This document shows, one piece after another, positions 1 to 7,326 of a DNA stretch of 64,000 nt (its first letter is position 1; the number at the start of each line of letters is the position of its first letter). Where the stretch lies: positions 62,001 to 126,000 of the forward strand of contig JBCDAU010000014.1 of the NCBI GenBank assembly GCA_039185015.1. The letters are read 5' to 3'. This stretch comes from JBCBSZ01 sp039185015 (GTDB taxonomy: Bacteria > Actinomycetota > Acidimicrobiia > Acidimicrobiales > Poriferisodalaceae). The translations under genes and the position numbers were made by a program. The notes under the pieces were generated by a model. It did not search any database. It saw only the letters and a program-made list of their open reading frames with translations, and was not told the origin of the DNA.

Positions 1-369
1 GGCGTGCGGGGCATCAAGCTCGCCGACGGCCGGGGTTCCGCGGTCGTCGCCGCCCACCAGGTCACCGAGACCGACGAGCTGATCCTCGTGAGCTCCGGCG
101 GCGTGCTCATCCGGACGCGCGTCGCCGACGTCTCGCAGCAGGGACGCGATGCCAGCGGTGTCCGGGTCATGAACCTCGACGACGGTGAGACCGTCGCTGC
201 GGTCTCGCCGGTGGTCGCCACCGACGAGCTCGACGACGACGAGCTGGATGCGGAGGTCACGGCGACCGACGACGAGTTGGACGGAGCCGTGGCGACGTCC
301 GGCGACGCCGCCGGGTCGATCGACACCGACTCGGGTGGCGACGAGCCTCCGGCCGCGCCGACCGAGTAG
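1..369 (+). CDS. gyrA: DNA gyrase subunit A, C-terminal end (partial)
   Basis: This is the last 122 residues of a gene that begins upstream of the window. Reading from base 1 it starts GVRGIKL, followed by a D/E-rich beta-strand pattern typical of a blade of the GyrA C-terminal beta-pinwheel, which wraps DNA during negative supercoiling. After the last blade the protein ends in a strongly acidic tail of about 50 residues (D, E, A, T), a common feature of GyrA C-termini. The downstream DUF3566 gene and tRNA-Ile give the usual actinobacterial order after gyrA, supporting GyrA over ParC. The start and catalytic tyrosine are outside the window. Confidence 0.9.
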   Translation, partial: GVRGIKLADGRGSAVVAAHQVTETDELILVSSGGVLIRTRVADVSQQGRDASGVRVMNLDDGETVAAVSPVVATDELDDDELDAEVTATDDELDGAVATSGDAAGSIDTDSGGDEPPAAPTE

Positions 370-411
370 CTTGATCGGCGGCTTCCCCCACGACCCTCGA
401 CGGAGGGCATC

Positions 412-1044
412 GTGGATCGATCGCGAGACGAACGGGGCCAGGCGTTCCCGTTCCTGATCGTGCTGTTGTTCATCTCTGCCGTGTTGGCGGGCGCGGTCGT
501 CACCGTGGGCCGCGCGGCGGTCGAGCGGGCGCAGGCCCGGACCGCGGCCGACGCCGGTGCGCTGGCTGCGGCCGGCGCCGACCCGGAGACCGCTGTCGAC
601 GTGGTGCGGGCCAACGGTGGCGAGCTCGACCGCCTGGTGCAGGTCGGCGACCGCTTCCGGGTCATCACCAGCGTCGGGGAGGCCCACGGTGCGGCGACGG
701 CACGGCGGATCGATCCGCCGCCCATCGTGGGCACCGGTGCGCGGGCCGGCCTGGCTCCGGCGATGCTCGCCGCCCTCGCCCGGGCCGACGAGTTGCTCGG
801 CGTGCCGGTTCCGATCACCTCCGGGTACCGCAGCATCGCCGACCAGCAGCGCCTGTGGGACAACCGGCACACGAACCCGTACCCCGTCGCTCGGCCCGGT
901 CGGAGCCGCCATCACGCCGGCCTGGCCGTCGATGTCCCGAGCGCGTTCGTCCCTCGTCTGCTCGGCGTCGCGGCCCAGTCGGGGCTGTGCCAACCACTTC
1001 CGCAGACCGACCCGATCCACTTCGAGATCTGCGGGAGTCGATGA
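412..1044 (+). CDS. TadE-like N-terminus fused to M15 (VanY-type) peptidase
   Basis: 210 residues from a GTG start with GGAGG six bases upstream. Residues 1-50 resemble Flp-pilus/TadE-like pseudopilins: a short charged head, one hydrophobic segment at about 14-33, and an AADAGALAAA stretch. Residues 105-207 are an M15 D-Ala-D-Ala carboxypeptidase-type domain, with GYRS at 138-141, the zinc motif SxHxxGxAxD at 165-174 (H167, D174) and the third ligand region IHFEI at 202-206 (H203). The predicted role is membrane-anchored peptidoglycan stem-peptide hydrolysis. The domain is complete by motif but the protein is short. The fusion of pseudopilin head and peptidase is seen directly; the substrate is inferred. 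Confidence 0.8.
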   Translation: MDRSRDERGQAFPFLIVLLFISAVLAGAVVTVGRAAVERAQARTAADAGALAAAGADPETAVDVVRANGGELDRLVQVGDRFRVITSVGEAHGAATARRIDPPPIVGTGARAGLAPAMLAALARADELLGVPVPITSGYRSIADQQRLWDNRHTNPYPVARPGRSRHHAGLAVDVPSAFVPRLLGVAAQSGLCQPLPQTDPIHFEICGSR

Positions 1045-1099
1045 TGGTGCTCGATCCCTGACCGGACGGGGTCGAGCGGGACGCGTACACTTCGCCTCC

Positions 1100-1744
1100 G
1101 TGGCAGACACGCAGGTGACCGACGACGCGGCCTCGGCGCCGCCCGACGCGCCCGCTCGGTCCGGTGGGACGCCGATCAGTCGGCTCACGAAGTCGTTCGG
1201 CGGCCGTCGCAGCCGCAACGGCTCGTCCAACGGCGCCGCGCCCAGCGCGCCCCGACGCGCGCAGCGCAACTCGCCCGATCGTCAGCCCGCTCGCACGATG
1301 CTCGGCCGTCGCCGCGTCCGGGCTCGCCGGGTTCGTCGAACGATCCGCCACATCGATCCGTGGTCCGTCTTCAAGATCGGCATCGTCTTCTGTCTGTGCA
1401 TGTACGGGGCGCTGCTGCTGTCGGTCACGTTGCTCTGGAACGCCGCCGAGGGCGCCGGACTCCTCGACAACATCGAGAGCTTCTTCGTCGAGATCGGTCT
1501 GTTCGACGACTTCGAGTTCAAGGGCGACGTCATGTTCCGGGCGGCCGCGATCGGCGGCCTGGTGCTCGCCGTGGCCTCGGCCGCCGGCCTGGTCCTCATG
1601 ACCGTGATCTTCAACCTGATCAGCGATCTGATGGGCGGCATCCGGGTGTCGGTCATCGAGGAGGACCTCGCCTACGTGCGCCCCGCCGCTGCTGGGGCTG
1701 CTCCGGACGGCGACCTGCCGCCGCCAGCACCGCCCACGCTGTAG
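1100..1744 (+). CDS. DUF3566 membrane protein
   Basis: 214 residues. The first ~90 residues are basic and low-complexity (R, S, A, P), then two transmembrane segments follow (about residues 92-115 and 150-175), separated by a loop containing LLDNIESFF and DDFEF. The position directly after gyrA and before tRNA-Ile, and the C-terminal FNLISDLMGGIRVSVIEED signature, match the DUF3566 family conserved next to gyrA in actinobacteria, where a role in the cell envelope or division is suspected but not settled. GTG 1100 was chosen because a TACACT -10-like box lies at 1086-1091, suggesting a near-leaderless transcript; no strong ribosome binding site is visible. Confidence 0.85.
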   Translation: MADTQVTDDAASAPPDAPARSGGTPISRLTKSFGGRRSRNGSSNGAAPSAPRRAQRNSPDRQPARTMLGRRRVRARRVRRTIRHIDPWSVFKIGIVFCLCMYGALLLSVTLLWNAAEGAGLLDNIESFFVEIGLFDDFEFKGDVMFRAAAIGGLVLAVASAAGLVLMTVIFNLISDLMGGIRVSVIEEDLAYVRPAAAGAAPDGDLPPPAPPTL

Positions 1745-1794
1745 CGAACGCCGGTGGTGAGCTGGGGTCCCCGCCGCTACGCTACGACGCCGGC

Positions 1795-1868
<74 letters not shown>

Positions 1869-1920
1869 CTCCGCCGCCGACACTCGTCGGCCGGTTCCGC
1901 CCCCCTCGGGAGTCGCCCTC

Positions 1921-2058
1921 ATGAGAGCCCTGCAGCGTGCCTTCGTCGCGTGCGGCCTGGCTGGTCTCATCGCCGCGATCCTGCGTCTGCGGGGCAGTGG
2001 CGGCACCCCGCCGGCCCGCGGGGGCTGGCGTCAGCTCGAGGGCCCCGAGCTCCGATAG
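1921..2058 (+). CDS. Small putative membrane protein, 45 residues
   Basis: Starts ATG AGA GCC and encodes MRALQRAFVACGLAGLIAAI followed by a basic/glycine-rich tail. Residues 7-21 form one short hydrophobic segment. Its TAG stop overlaps the GTG start of the next gene by one base (TAGTG), so the two appear translationally coupled; this is the main reason to believe it. Other actinobacteria carry a short single-span protein near the gyrA/tRNA-Ile locus (the DLW-39 type), but I see no clear motif match, so this is a positional analogy only. Function unknown. Confidence 0.5.
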   Translation: MRALQRAFVACGLAGLIAAILRLRGSGGTPPARGGWRQLEGPELR

Positions 2059-3041
2059 TGCGCTGCACCATCGTCGGCGTGGGGGCCACGGGAGCCCGAG
2101 TCGCGCGTCAGCTCGCCGCGGACTCCGACATCGACGAGCTGCGGCTCGTCGATCCCGATCGCGACCGATCCAGCTCGGTGGCCCGGAGCATCGGTGACCC
2201 AGCCGTCGCCGGCGCGACCGCCTACGACCCGGCCATCCCGGCCGACGTCGTCGTCCTGGCCGGGCCGCCCGGTCGTCATCGGCTGCAGGCCGAGCTCGCC
2301 CTCGGCGCCGGCGCCGACGTGGTGTCGGTCGCGGACTCCGTCGAGGACGTCCGCGCCCTCCTCGAGCTCGATGCCGTCGCCGCCCGGCACGGCCGTCGCG
2401 TCATCGTGGGCGCCGGCTTCTCACCCGGGCTCTCGTGCCTGCTGGCCCGCCACGCGGCCACCACCCTCGACGGCGTCGACGAGATCCACGTCGCCAAGAC
2501 CGGCACCGGCGGTCCCGCCTGCGCACGGCAGCGCCATCGGGCGTTGGCCGGCGGCGCCGTCGACTACCGCGAGGGAGCCTGGGTCCAGCGTCGCGGTCGG
2601 ACCGGTCGCGAGCTGTGCTGGTTCCCCGACCCGGTCGGCGCCGTCGACTGCTACCGGGCCTCCTTGCCCGAGGTCCACCTGCTCGTGCCGGCCTTTCCCG
2701 GCGTGTCCCGTGTGACCGCCCGCATCTCGGCGACGCGCCGCGATCGACTCACCGCGCTGCTGCCGATGATGCGCCCGCCTCACGCCGAAGGTGGTCCCGG
2801 CGCCGTCCGCGTCGAGATCCGTGGCCGACGGGGGAGCGAACGCAACGTCGTCCTCCTCGGCGCGATGGACCACCCGGCCGTCGCTGCTGGAGCGGTCGCG
2901 GCCGTCGCCGTCCGCTTCGTGCGCGACGGCGCCCTCGGCGAACCGGGCGCCCGCGGGCTCGCCTCGATCGACGACCCGTTGCCGATGCTCCGTGACCTGG
3001 AGCGCCGGGGCGTCATCGCCGCCGTCTTCGAAGGCAGCTGA
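2058..3041 (+). CDS. Rossmann-fold oxidoreductase, saccharopine dehydrogenase-like
   Basis: 327 residues. The N-terminal dinucleotide-binding fold has GVGATG at residues 7-12 after a beta strand (CTIV), with an acidic strand end (LRLVDPD) that would bind the adenine ribose. This is followed by DVVVLAGPPGRH and GADVVSVAD, typical of saccharopine dehydrogenase/Gfo-Idh-type folds. Next comes VIVGAGFSPGLSCLLA, as in saccharopine dehydrogenase-like proteins. The C-terminal half is a substrate or dimerisation domain I cannot assign. GTG 2058 was chosen because the Rossmann strand begins immediately after it and the codon overlaps the stop of the 45-residue ORF. The substrate is unknown. Confidence 0.65.
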   Translation: MRCTIVGVGATGARVARQLAADSDIDELRLVDPDRDRSSSVARSIGDPAVAGATAYDPAIPADVVVLAGPPGRHRLQAELALGAGADVVSVADSVEDVRALLELDAVAARHGRRVIVGAGFSPGLSCLLARHAATTLDGVDEIHVAKTGTGGPACARQRHRALAGGAVDYREGAWVQRRGRTGRELCWFPDPVGAVDCYRASLPEVHLLVPAFPGVSRVTARISATRRDRLTALLPMMRPPHAEGGPGAVRVEIRGRRGSERNVVLLGAMDHPAVAAGAVAAVAVRFVRDGALGEPGARGLASIDDPLPMLRDLERRGVIAAVFEGS

Positions 3042-3154
3042 GGGCCCGAGCGGCCGGTTGAGCCTCGAGATCGACACCGGGCGGAGTGGCCGTCGCCGCA
3101 GATGGGGATGTCATCATGCCCGGGTTGCCCCACTGACGTACCTCCCCCGGAACG

Positions 3155-5218
3155 GTGACCCCGATGCGCATCCCGTCCCCACAGGGCCCCGTCCTGGAAG
3201 GTGTCGCGCTCGTCGAGAGCGGCGGATCGGCGTCCTCGTCGGCGCTCGACGTCGATCACGGTCACCATCACCTGGTGTGGCCCGAGTCGACCGCTGCGCA
3301 GGTCCGAGGGCATCGTTTCGTCGCCCTGGTGAGTCGTCCCTTCGGCCTCTGGATCCCAGCGCACACGGGGTACGCCGTGATGTCCGACGCACCCGTCTGG
3401 GTCGCCCGGTGGCAGGCGGCTTCGTGCGCACCGTTGTGGCGCCGCCGGGCGGAGTTCTCGATGCACGACGTGCTCGCGCCGCTGTTGGTGTCGCTCCGGA
3501 ACAACCCGACCGCGCCGTGGGCTGGTGCCGCGATCTCGGCGGTCGTCGATCACATCGATGCCTCGATCTCGCGGAACCAACTCGACATCCGGATGCCCGT
3601 TGACGACCGCGCTCGCGTCGTCGCCGAGGCGCTGATCTCCGACCCCGCCGATCCCCGAGACCTCTCCGAGTGGGCACGCGACGTCGGGACGAGCGAACGC
3701 ACACTTCGGCGCCTCTTCTCCACCGAGACCGGAGTTCCCTTCACCGCGTGGCGAAGTCGCGTCCGTCTGCAGTGCGCCATGCGATGGCTCCAGGAGGGGA
3801 TTCCGGCAGGAGAGGTCGCCCGCCGGAGTGGCTACCAATCGCATCAGGGCTTCTCACGGGCGTTCCGCGCCGCCGTCGGTCGTGCGCCGTCCGAGCTCAC
3901 TGCACCGACGCTCACGCCAACGACCCCTCCGGATTGGCCTCCGACGCGCACAGGTTGGCCGATGCCGCTCAACGACCCTTCGTACGCTTCCCTCACGCAT
4001 CTCGTCGGGGCTGCTTCACAGGGAGACGGGCAGATGATCAGGAACTCGGCAGTGACGTCGGCGGTGATCGCGGCAGCACTCGTGTTGGCGGCATGCGGGA
4101 GTGCCGACGACCACAGCGAGTCGACGTCCACGCTGGCCGCACGGGGATCCGAAGACACCTCCGACGAGACCACGCCGCAGACGACAGCAGCCGACGAGGG
4201 GGACGACGCCATGGTCGGGTTGGGCTTCCCGGACGACTGGGGCGCAGAGGTGACCGAGGCCGGGTTGCCCGGCATCGGGATCTTCGAGCGGCCCCTCAAC
4301 ATCGTCGACCGCGATGACGGCTCCGTCGTCGTCGCCCATCAGTTCGGCGAGACGGTGATCCCGGCCGACGCCGATCGCGTGCTCGCAGACCTCTTCAACG
4401 TCGAGGAGCTGATCGCCATCGGTGTGGAACCGGTCGGGTACACGACCAACTCAGCGGACCGCGAGCTGCCGGACTTCGTCGCTTCGCAGACGCCGGAGAC
4501 GGTGTCGGTCGTTTCCACCGACGGGCTCGACTTCGAGGCGATCGCAGCGCTCGATCCCGACGTGATCGTGATGTTCGTGTTCGACGCCGACACCTACGAT
4601 TTGCTCAGCCAGATCGCTCCGACGGTGCCGCTGGAGTTCGGGGTCTACGGCTACCTCGACGAACGACTGCGCATCATGGGCGATCTGTTCGGCCGCCGGG
4701 CCGAGGCCGAAGCCGCGATCGTCGAGTACGTCGAACAGGTCACGCCGGCGCGCGAACAGGCGCAAGCGGTCTTCGGGGAGGACTCCGTCTCCAATCTCGT
4801 GTTCTTCGGTCCTGACGCGTTCGTCTACAGCCCGCGCATCGGCGTCGACCGTGCGCAGGCCAACCTCGACGTGAGCTGGCTGTACGACGAGCTCGGCCTG
4901 GAGCTGGGACCGACCCTGGTGGAGAACTTCAGCGTCGGTTCGGAGAGCCTGGAGATGGGACAGTGGCCCGTCAACAGCGAGCTCCTGGACCAGCTGCAGG
5001 CGGAGCACCTCGTGGTGTTCCCGAACGGCTACACCGCCGCCGAGGGGATACCCGACGACTACCGGTCGTTCACGGACACTCCGCTGTGGGACACGCTCCC
5101 GGCGGTCGAGTTCGACAACGTGCACCTCATGACTGGGCTCGTGTCACCGCGTGGCTACTTCAGTCGTCTGGCGACGATCGACGGTTTCGTCGACCGCGTC
5201 ACCGCCACCCAGGAGTGA
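3155..5218 (+). CDS. AraC-family regulator fused to siderophore-binding lipoprotein domain
   Basis: One uninterrupted frame of 687 codons. Residues ~30-110 look like an AraC N-terminal cupin. Residues ~150-240 are an AraC DNA-binding domain with two helix-turn-helix units (DLSEWARDVGTSERTLRRLF at 159-178; VARRSGYQSHQGFSRAF at 211-227). After a ~50-residue T/P-rich linker comes a second start-like Met (294), a signal sequence and lipobox LAAC (Cys314), then a TroA/FecB-type siderophore-binding domain (~350-685; SVVVAHQFGETVIP, VEELIAIGVEPVGY). Bacillus Btr is a known AraC-FeuA-type fusion, but there the binding domain is cytoplasmic; here a lipobox lies in the middle. Either this is a true fusion or the lipoprotein is made separately from 4034. 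GTG 3155 or ATG 3164 could be the start. Confidence 0.7.
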   Translation: MTPMRIPSPQGPVLEGVALVESGGSASSSALDVDHGHHHLVWPESTAAQVRGHRFVALVSRPFGLWIPAHTGYAVMSDAPVWVARWQAASCAPLWRRRAEFSMHDVLAPLLVSLRNNPTAPWAGAAISAVVDHIDASISRNQLDIRMPVDDRARVVAEALISDPADPRDLSEWARDVGTSERTLRRLFSTETGVPFTAWRSRVRLQCAMRWLQEGIPAGEVARRSGYQSHQGFSRAFRAAVGRAPSELTAPTLTPTTPPDWPPTRTGWPMPLNDPSYASLTHLVGAASQGDGQMIRNSAVTSAVIAAALVLAACGSADDHSESTSTLAARGSEDTSDETTPQTTAADEGDDAMVGLGFPDDWGAEVTEAGLPGIGIFERPLNIVDRDDGSVVVAHQFGETVIPADADRVLADLFNVEELIAIGVEPVGYTTNSADRELPDFVASQTPETVSVVSTDGLDFEAIAALDPDVIVMFVFDADTYDLLSQIAPTVPLEFGVYGYLDERLRIMGDLFGRRAEAEAAIVEYVEQVTPAREQAQAVFGEDSVSNLVFFGPDAFVYSPRIGVDRAQANLDVSWLYDELGLELGPTLVENFSVGSESLEMGQWPVNSELLDQLQAEHLVVFPNGYTAAEGIPDDYRSFTDTPLWDTLPAVEFDNVHLMTGLVSPRGYFSRLATIDGFVDRVTATQE
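4034..5218 (+). CDS. Iron-siderophore-type substrate-binding lipoprotein (internal start)
   Basis: A second initiation site inside the AraC frame. ATG 4034 has GGGAG at 4021-4025, eight bases upstream. From it the product begins MIRNSAVTSAV, followed by a hydrophobic core and lipobox LAAC (Cys21), then an acidic/Thr linker typical of actinobacterial lipoproteins, and a TroA/FecB-type periplasmic binding domain to the end (394 residues). This is the usual length for a ferric-siderophore binding protein. No permease or ATPase genes follow; the next gene is a sigma factor. A product starting here would be exported and lipidated (lgt is at 9967), which a cytoplasmic AraC fusion could not be. Confidence 0.65.
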   Translation: MIRNSAVTSAVIAAALVLAACGSADDHSESTSTLAARGSEDTSDETTPQTTAADEGDDAMVGLGFPDDWGAEVTEAGLPGIGIFERPLNIVDRDDGSVVVAHQFGETVIPADADRVLADLFNVEELIAIGVEPVGYTTNSADRELPDFVASQTPETVSVVSTDGLDFEAIAALDPDVIVMFVFDADTYDLLSQIAPTVPLEFGVYGYLDERLRIMGDLFGRRAEAEAAIVEYVEQVTPAREQAQAVFGEDSVSNLVFFGPDAFVYSPRIGVDRAQANLDVSWLYDELGLELGPTLVENFSVGSESLEMGQWPVNSELLDQLQAEHLVVFPNGYTAAEGIPDDYRSFTDTPLWDTLPAVEFDNVHLMTGLVSPRGYFSRLATIDGFVDRVTATQE

Positions 5219-5511
5219 CGAGCGGGGGGTCCCGCCTCCGATGAGCTGAGACGCCGGGTCCGCAGCTCGAGCTGCCTGGCGCGATCCTCCAGCGCCGGCC
5301 GATCTGGAGCGTGACCCGCGCGTCGGTCTGTGCGGCCTGCGCCGAGGTCAAGCCGACGAGCGAGATGCGCGTCCGTTGTCGGTCCGCCGCGCATTCCTTG
5401 GCGCGAAGCCCTCAACCTCTCGGCTATGCGTGCCGACGGGACCGACAGCGATCCCTACGGATGGGGATCCGACAACACACAGACCCAAGCGAACGAGAGG
5501 GAGCTCTGAGC
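5219..5511 (+). other. Intergenic region upstream of sigma factor
   Basis: No convincing gene on either strand. It holds an inverted repeat CTCCAG-N11-CTGGAG (5287-5309) that could be an operator but has no known match, and the weak flagellar-type promoter candidate at 5410-5437. Confidence 0.4.
5410..5437 (+). promoter_or_regulatory. Candidate sigma-28-like promoter for the fliA-type gene
   Basis: CCTCA (5410-5414), 16 bases, then TGCCGAC (5431-5437), 75 bases before the ATG at 5512. It fits the promoter family seen at flagellar operons in this window, with the less common 16-base spacer. If real, the sigma factor may regulate itself. Confidence 0.4.
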
Positions 5512-6408
5512 ATGGGCCAGAACAGTGAGGCCGACGTCACGCGCCTCGTCGAGAAGCATCTCGACCTGGTGAAGCACGTCGTGTTCCAGGTGTCGGTGCA
5601 CTTTCCCCGACACGTCGATCGATCCGAGCTGGCCGATGCCGGCGCGCTCGGACTCGTCGAGGCCGCGCAGCGATTCGAGGCTGACCGCGGCGTGCCCTTC
5701 GAGCGGTTCGCCGCGCGACGGATCCGGGGCTCGATCCTCGACGCCGTCCGCGCCGGGGACTGGGCGCCTCGATCGGTCCGCACCGTCGCCCGCCAGCTCG
5801 AACAGACCGAGCAGGAACTGGCGAACAACCTGGGCCGCCGGCCGAACGACACCGAGATCGCCGAGCAGCTCGGCGTCGACGACGAGCGCCTCGCCGAGCT
5901 CCGTCACCGGGTGTACCGCTCCGTGGTCCTTGCCCTCGACCACTACGTGGCTCCCGAGGACGACGAGGAGCTCACCCTCGTGGACGTCCTCACCGACCCT
6001 GACGACATGGAGCCCGCCGAGGAGCTCGCTCATCGCGAGCTGCACGGCTACCTCCGCGACGCCCTCGACCTGCTGCCCGAGCGCCATCGCCTCGTGGTGG
6101 TCGGCTACTTCCTCGAGGGTCGTACCAGCCTCGAGCTGGCCAGCTTCCTCGGGGTCACCGAGTCCCGGATCTCCCAGCTCCGCTCCGAGTCGCTGCAGAT
6201 GCTGAAGGAAGGCATCGAGGCGCAGTACGACGGCGAGCGACGTGATCCGTCCGCCGTGAAGGGCCGGGTCAACCGCCGCAAGGCGGCCTACGCCGATGCG
6301 ATCGCCGACCGCTCGGGTTGGCAGCAGCGGATCGAGGAGCGCACGTCCATCGATCTTCGCCCGGACTACGTCAGCGTGCTCGACTCCGGCGGCGCTTCGG
6401 CGTCCTGA
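5512..6408 (+). CDS. fliA: RNA polymerase sigma factor, FliA/WhiG (sigma-28) family
   Basis: 298 residues. Region 2 covers residues ~8-80: a DLVKHVVFQVSVHFPRHVDR stretch, then DAGALGLVEAAQRFEADRGVPFERFAARRIRGSILDAVR, the core- and -10-binding helices. Region 3 spans ~85-165 (RTVARQLEQTEQELANNLGRRP). Region 4, with its helix-turn-helix (TSLELASFLGVTESRISQLRSE), is at ~205-230. ATG 5512 is preceded by AGGGAG. After region 4 it has a ~70-residue C-terminal extension with RRKAAYADAIADRSGWQQR, which resembles the tail of the second sigma factor at 38602-39585. It probably directs late flagellar transcription from the promoter family described here; WhiG-like function in development is the alternative. 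Confidence 0.88.
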   Translation: MGQNSEADVTRLVEKHLDLVKHVVFQVSVHFPRHVDRSELADAGALGLVEAAQRFEADRGVPFERFAARRIRGSILDAVRAGDWAPRSVRTVARQLEQTEQELANNLGRRPNDTEIAEQLGVDDERLAELRHRVYRSVVLALDHYVAPEDDEELTLVDVLTDPDDMEPAEELAHRELHGYLRDALDLLPERHRLVVVGYFLEGRTSLELASFLGVTESRISQLRSESLQMLKEGIEAQYDGERRDPSAVKGRVNRRKAAYADAIADRSGWQQRIEERTSIDLRPDYVSVLDSGGASAS

Positions 6409-6417
6409 CCGCTCGGG

Positions 6418-6660
6418 TCAGCGGGTGGGTCGGTCAGGGCGGGTCGACGATGACCCGATGACCGAGCGGTCGAGGAAGTCGCGCAGCGACGTGAGACGGC
6501 ACGGCGCGAGCAGGACCTCAGGGGAGGTCCTCGCTCGCGCCGTGTCCCGTCGATTCGCCGTCCAGTCACCGACGAGCTCCGCGATCGCGGCGGAGTGGGC
6601 CAACGCCAGGACGTGATGTCGGCGGCGATCCTCGTCGACGAGGACGATCCGGTCGATCAC
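6418..6660 (-). CDS. Small hypothetical protein coupled to FlgN-like gene
   Basis: 80 residues, starting GTG and overlapping the stop of the upstream FlgN-like gene in a GTGA junction, so translation is probably coupled. The sequence starts VIDRIVLVDEDRRRHHVLALAHSA; the N-terminal half has a beta-alpha look and the C-terminal half is basic. I recognise no family. The coupling and a codon composition matching the neighbours argue that it is real. A role linked to the upstream chaperone candidate is a guess. Confidence 0.5.
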   Translation of the reverse strand: MIDRIVLVDEDRRRHHVLALAHSAAIAELVGDWTANRRDTARARTSPEVLLAPCRLTSLRDFLDRSVIGSSSTRPDRPTR

Positions 6661-7088
6661 GGTGACGGCGCTCCCAGCACGGCACCCCAGTCCTCGAGCT
6701 CGTCGGCGGCGACGTCGGCACGGCGGTTCGTCCGTGCGGCGAGCCGTTCGATCTCCTCGGTGCGTCGCGCGAGGTGGTCGGTCACCTCGATCAGGTGGGG
6801 CCGATCGCCGTCGGCGACCACGGCGAGCACGTCAGCGAGCGTGCCGACGAGGTCCTCGCGGCCGTGCTCGTGGAGCAGAGCCGCCACGAGGACACCTCGG
6901 AGCAGCTCGGTCTCGCGGATGCGGTCGAGTGCGAGTGCCACCTCAGCGTTGGCTCGGTCCAGCAACTCCAGGTCCCCGGCCTCCACGAGTCGGTGCAGCG
7001 CCACCACGTGGTAGTGCAGGTCGTCGATCTGATCTCGCTCGTCATCGAGCACCGCCAACAGCGCCCCCGCCGTGTCCTCTCCGATCAT
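6657..7088 (-). CDS. FlgN-like export chaperone candidate
   Basis: 143 residues, predicted mostly helical. The central stretch DLHYHVVALHRLVEAGDLELLDRANAE and the following ELLRGVLVAALL align by eye with the protein at 40079-40573 (EELHYRHHVCLLLLGIGDATYLGVA, DLLRAAAVAEL), suggesting paralogues. FlgN proteins are ~140-160-residue helical export chaperones for the hook-filament junction proteins FlgK and FlgL, and the flgK-linked gene at 46658 is a third candidate. ATG 7088 was chosen because upstream sequence is the repeat array. It lies away from the main flagellar block, just after the sigma-28-type gene. The assignment rests on pattern resemblance, not a strong motif. Confidence 0.5.
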   Translation of the reverse strand: MIGEDTAGALLAVLDDERDQIDDLHYHVVALHRLVEAGDLELLDRANAEVALALDRIRETELLRGVLVAALLHEHGREDLVGTLADVLAVVADGDRPHLIEVTDHLARRTEEIERLAARTNRRADVAADELEDWGAVLGAPSP

Positions 7089-7326
7089 GCTCGGGGGATC
7101 GTCGCGGGTTGCGCGTCGCTTGAGACAAACCGTGCTCGTGCCCAGGCGGGGACCCCGGAGCCCCGCCCTCCTCCCGATGTCCTCGCCCTGACGGGCTGCG
7201 GCTCGGGCCGTGCTCGTGCCCGGGCGGGGACCCCGGAGCCCCGTCCTCCTCCCGATGTCCTTGCCCTGACGGGCTGTGGCTCGGGCCGTGCTCGTGCCCG
7301 GGCGGGGACCCCGGAGCCCGAGCGCC
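7089..7326. repeat. GC-rich tandem repeat, 78-bp period
   Basis: Between the P-type ATPase stop and the FlgN-like start lies a tandem repeat. CGTGCTCGTG recurs at 7131, 7209 and 7287, so the period is 78 bases and about 2.4 copies span 7131-7319. Each copy holds a hairpin-capable GGGGACCCCGGAGCCCC core and a CCTGACGGGCTG segment. Related copies occur at 18145-18358, 31731-31769 (reverse), 40590-40640 and 54727-54813. The period is a multiple of three, so it stays open in several frames, but none looks coding. It may act as a terminator after the ATPase gene. Confidence 0.75.

Noticed and set aside
5155..5415. 86-codon minus-strand ORF before the sigma gene
   Set aside because: Overlaps the end of the lipoprotein, has no ribosome binding site and no recognisable sequence.
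7131..7319. Possible CRISPR array
   Set aside because: Units are directly adjacent 78-bp tandem copies without unique spacers and no cas genes are near.
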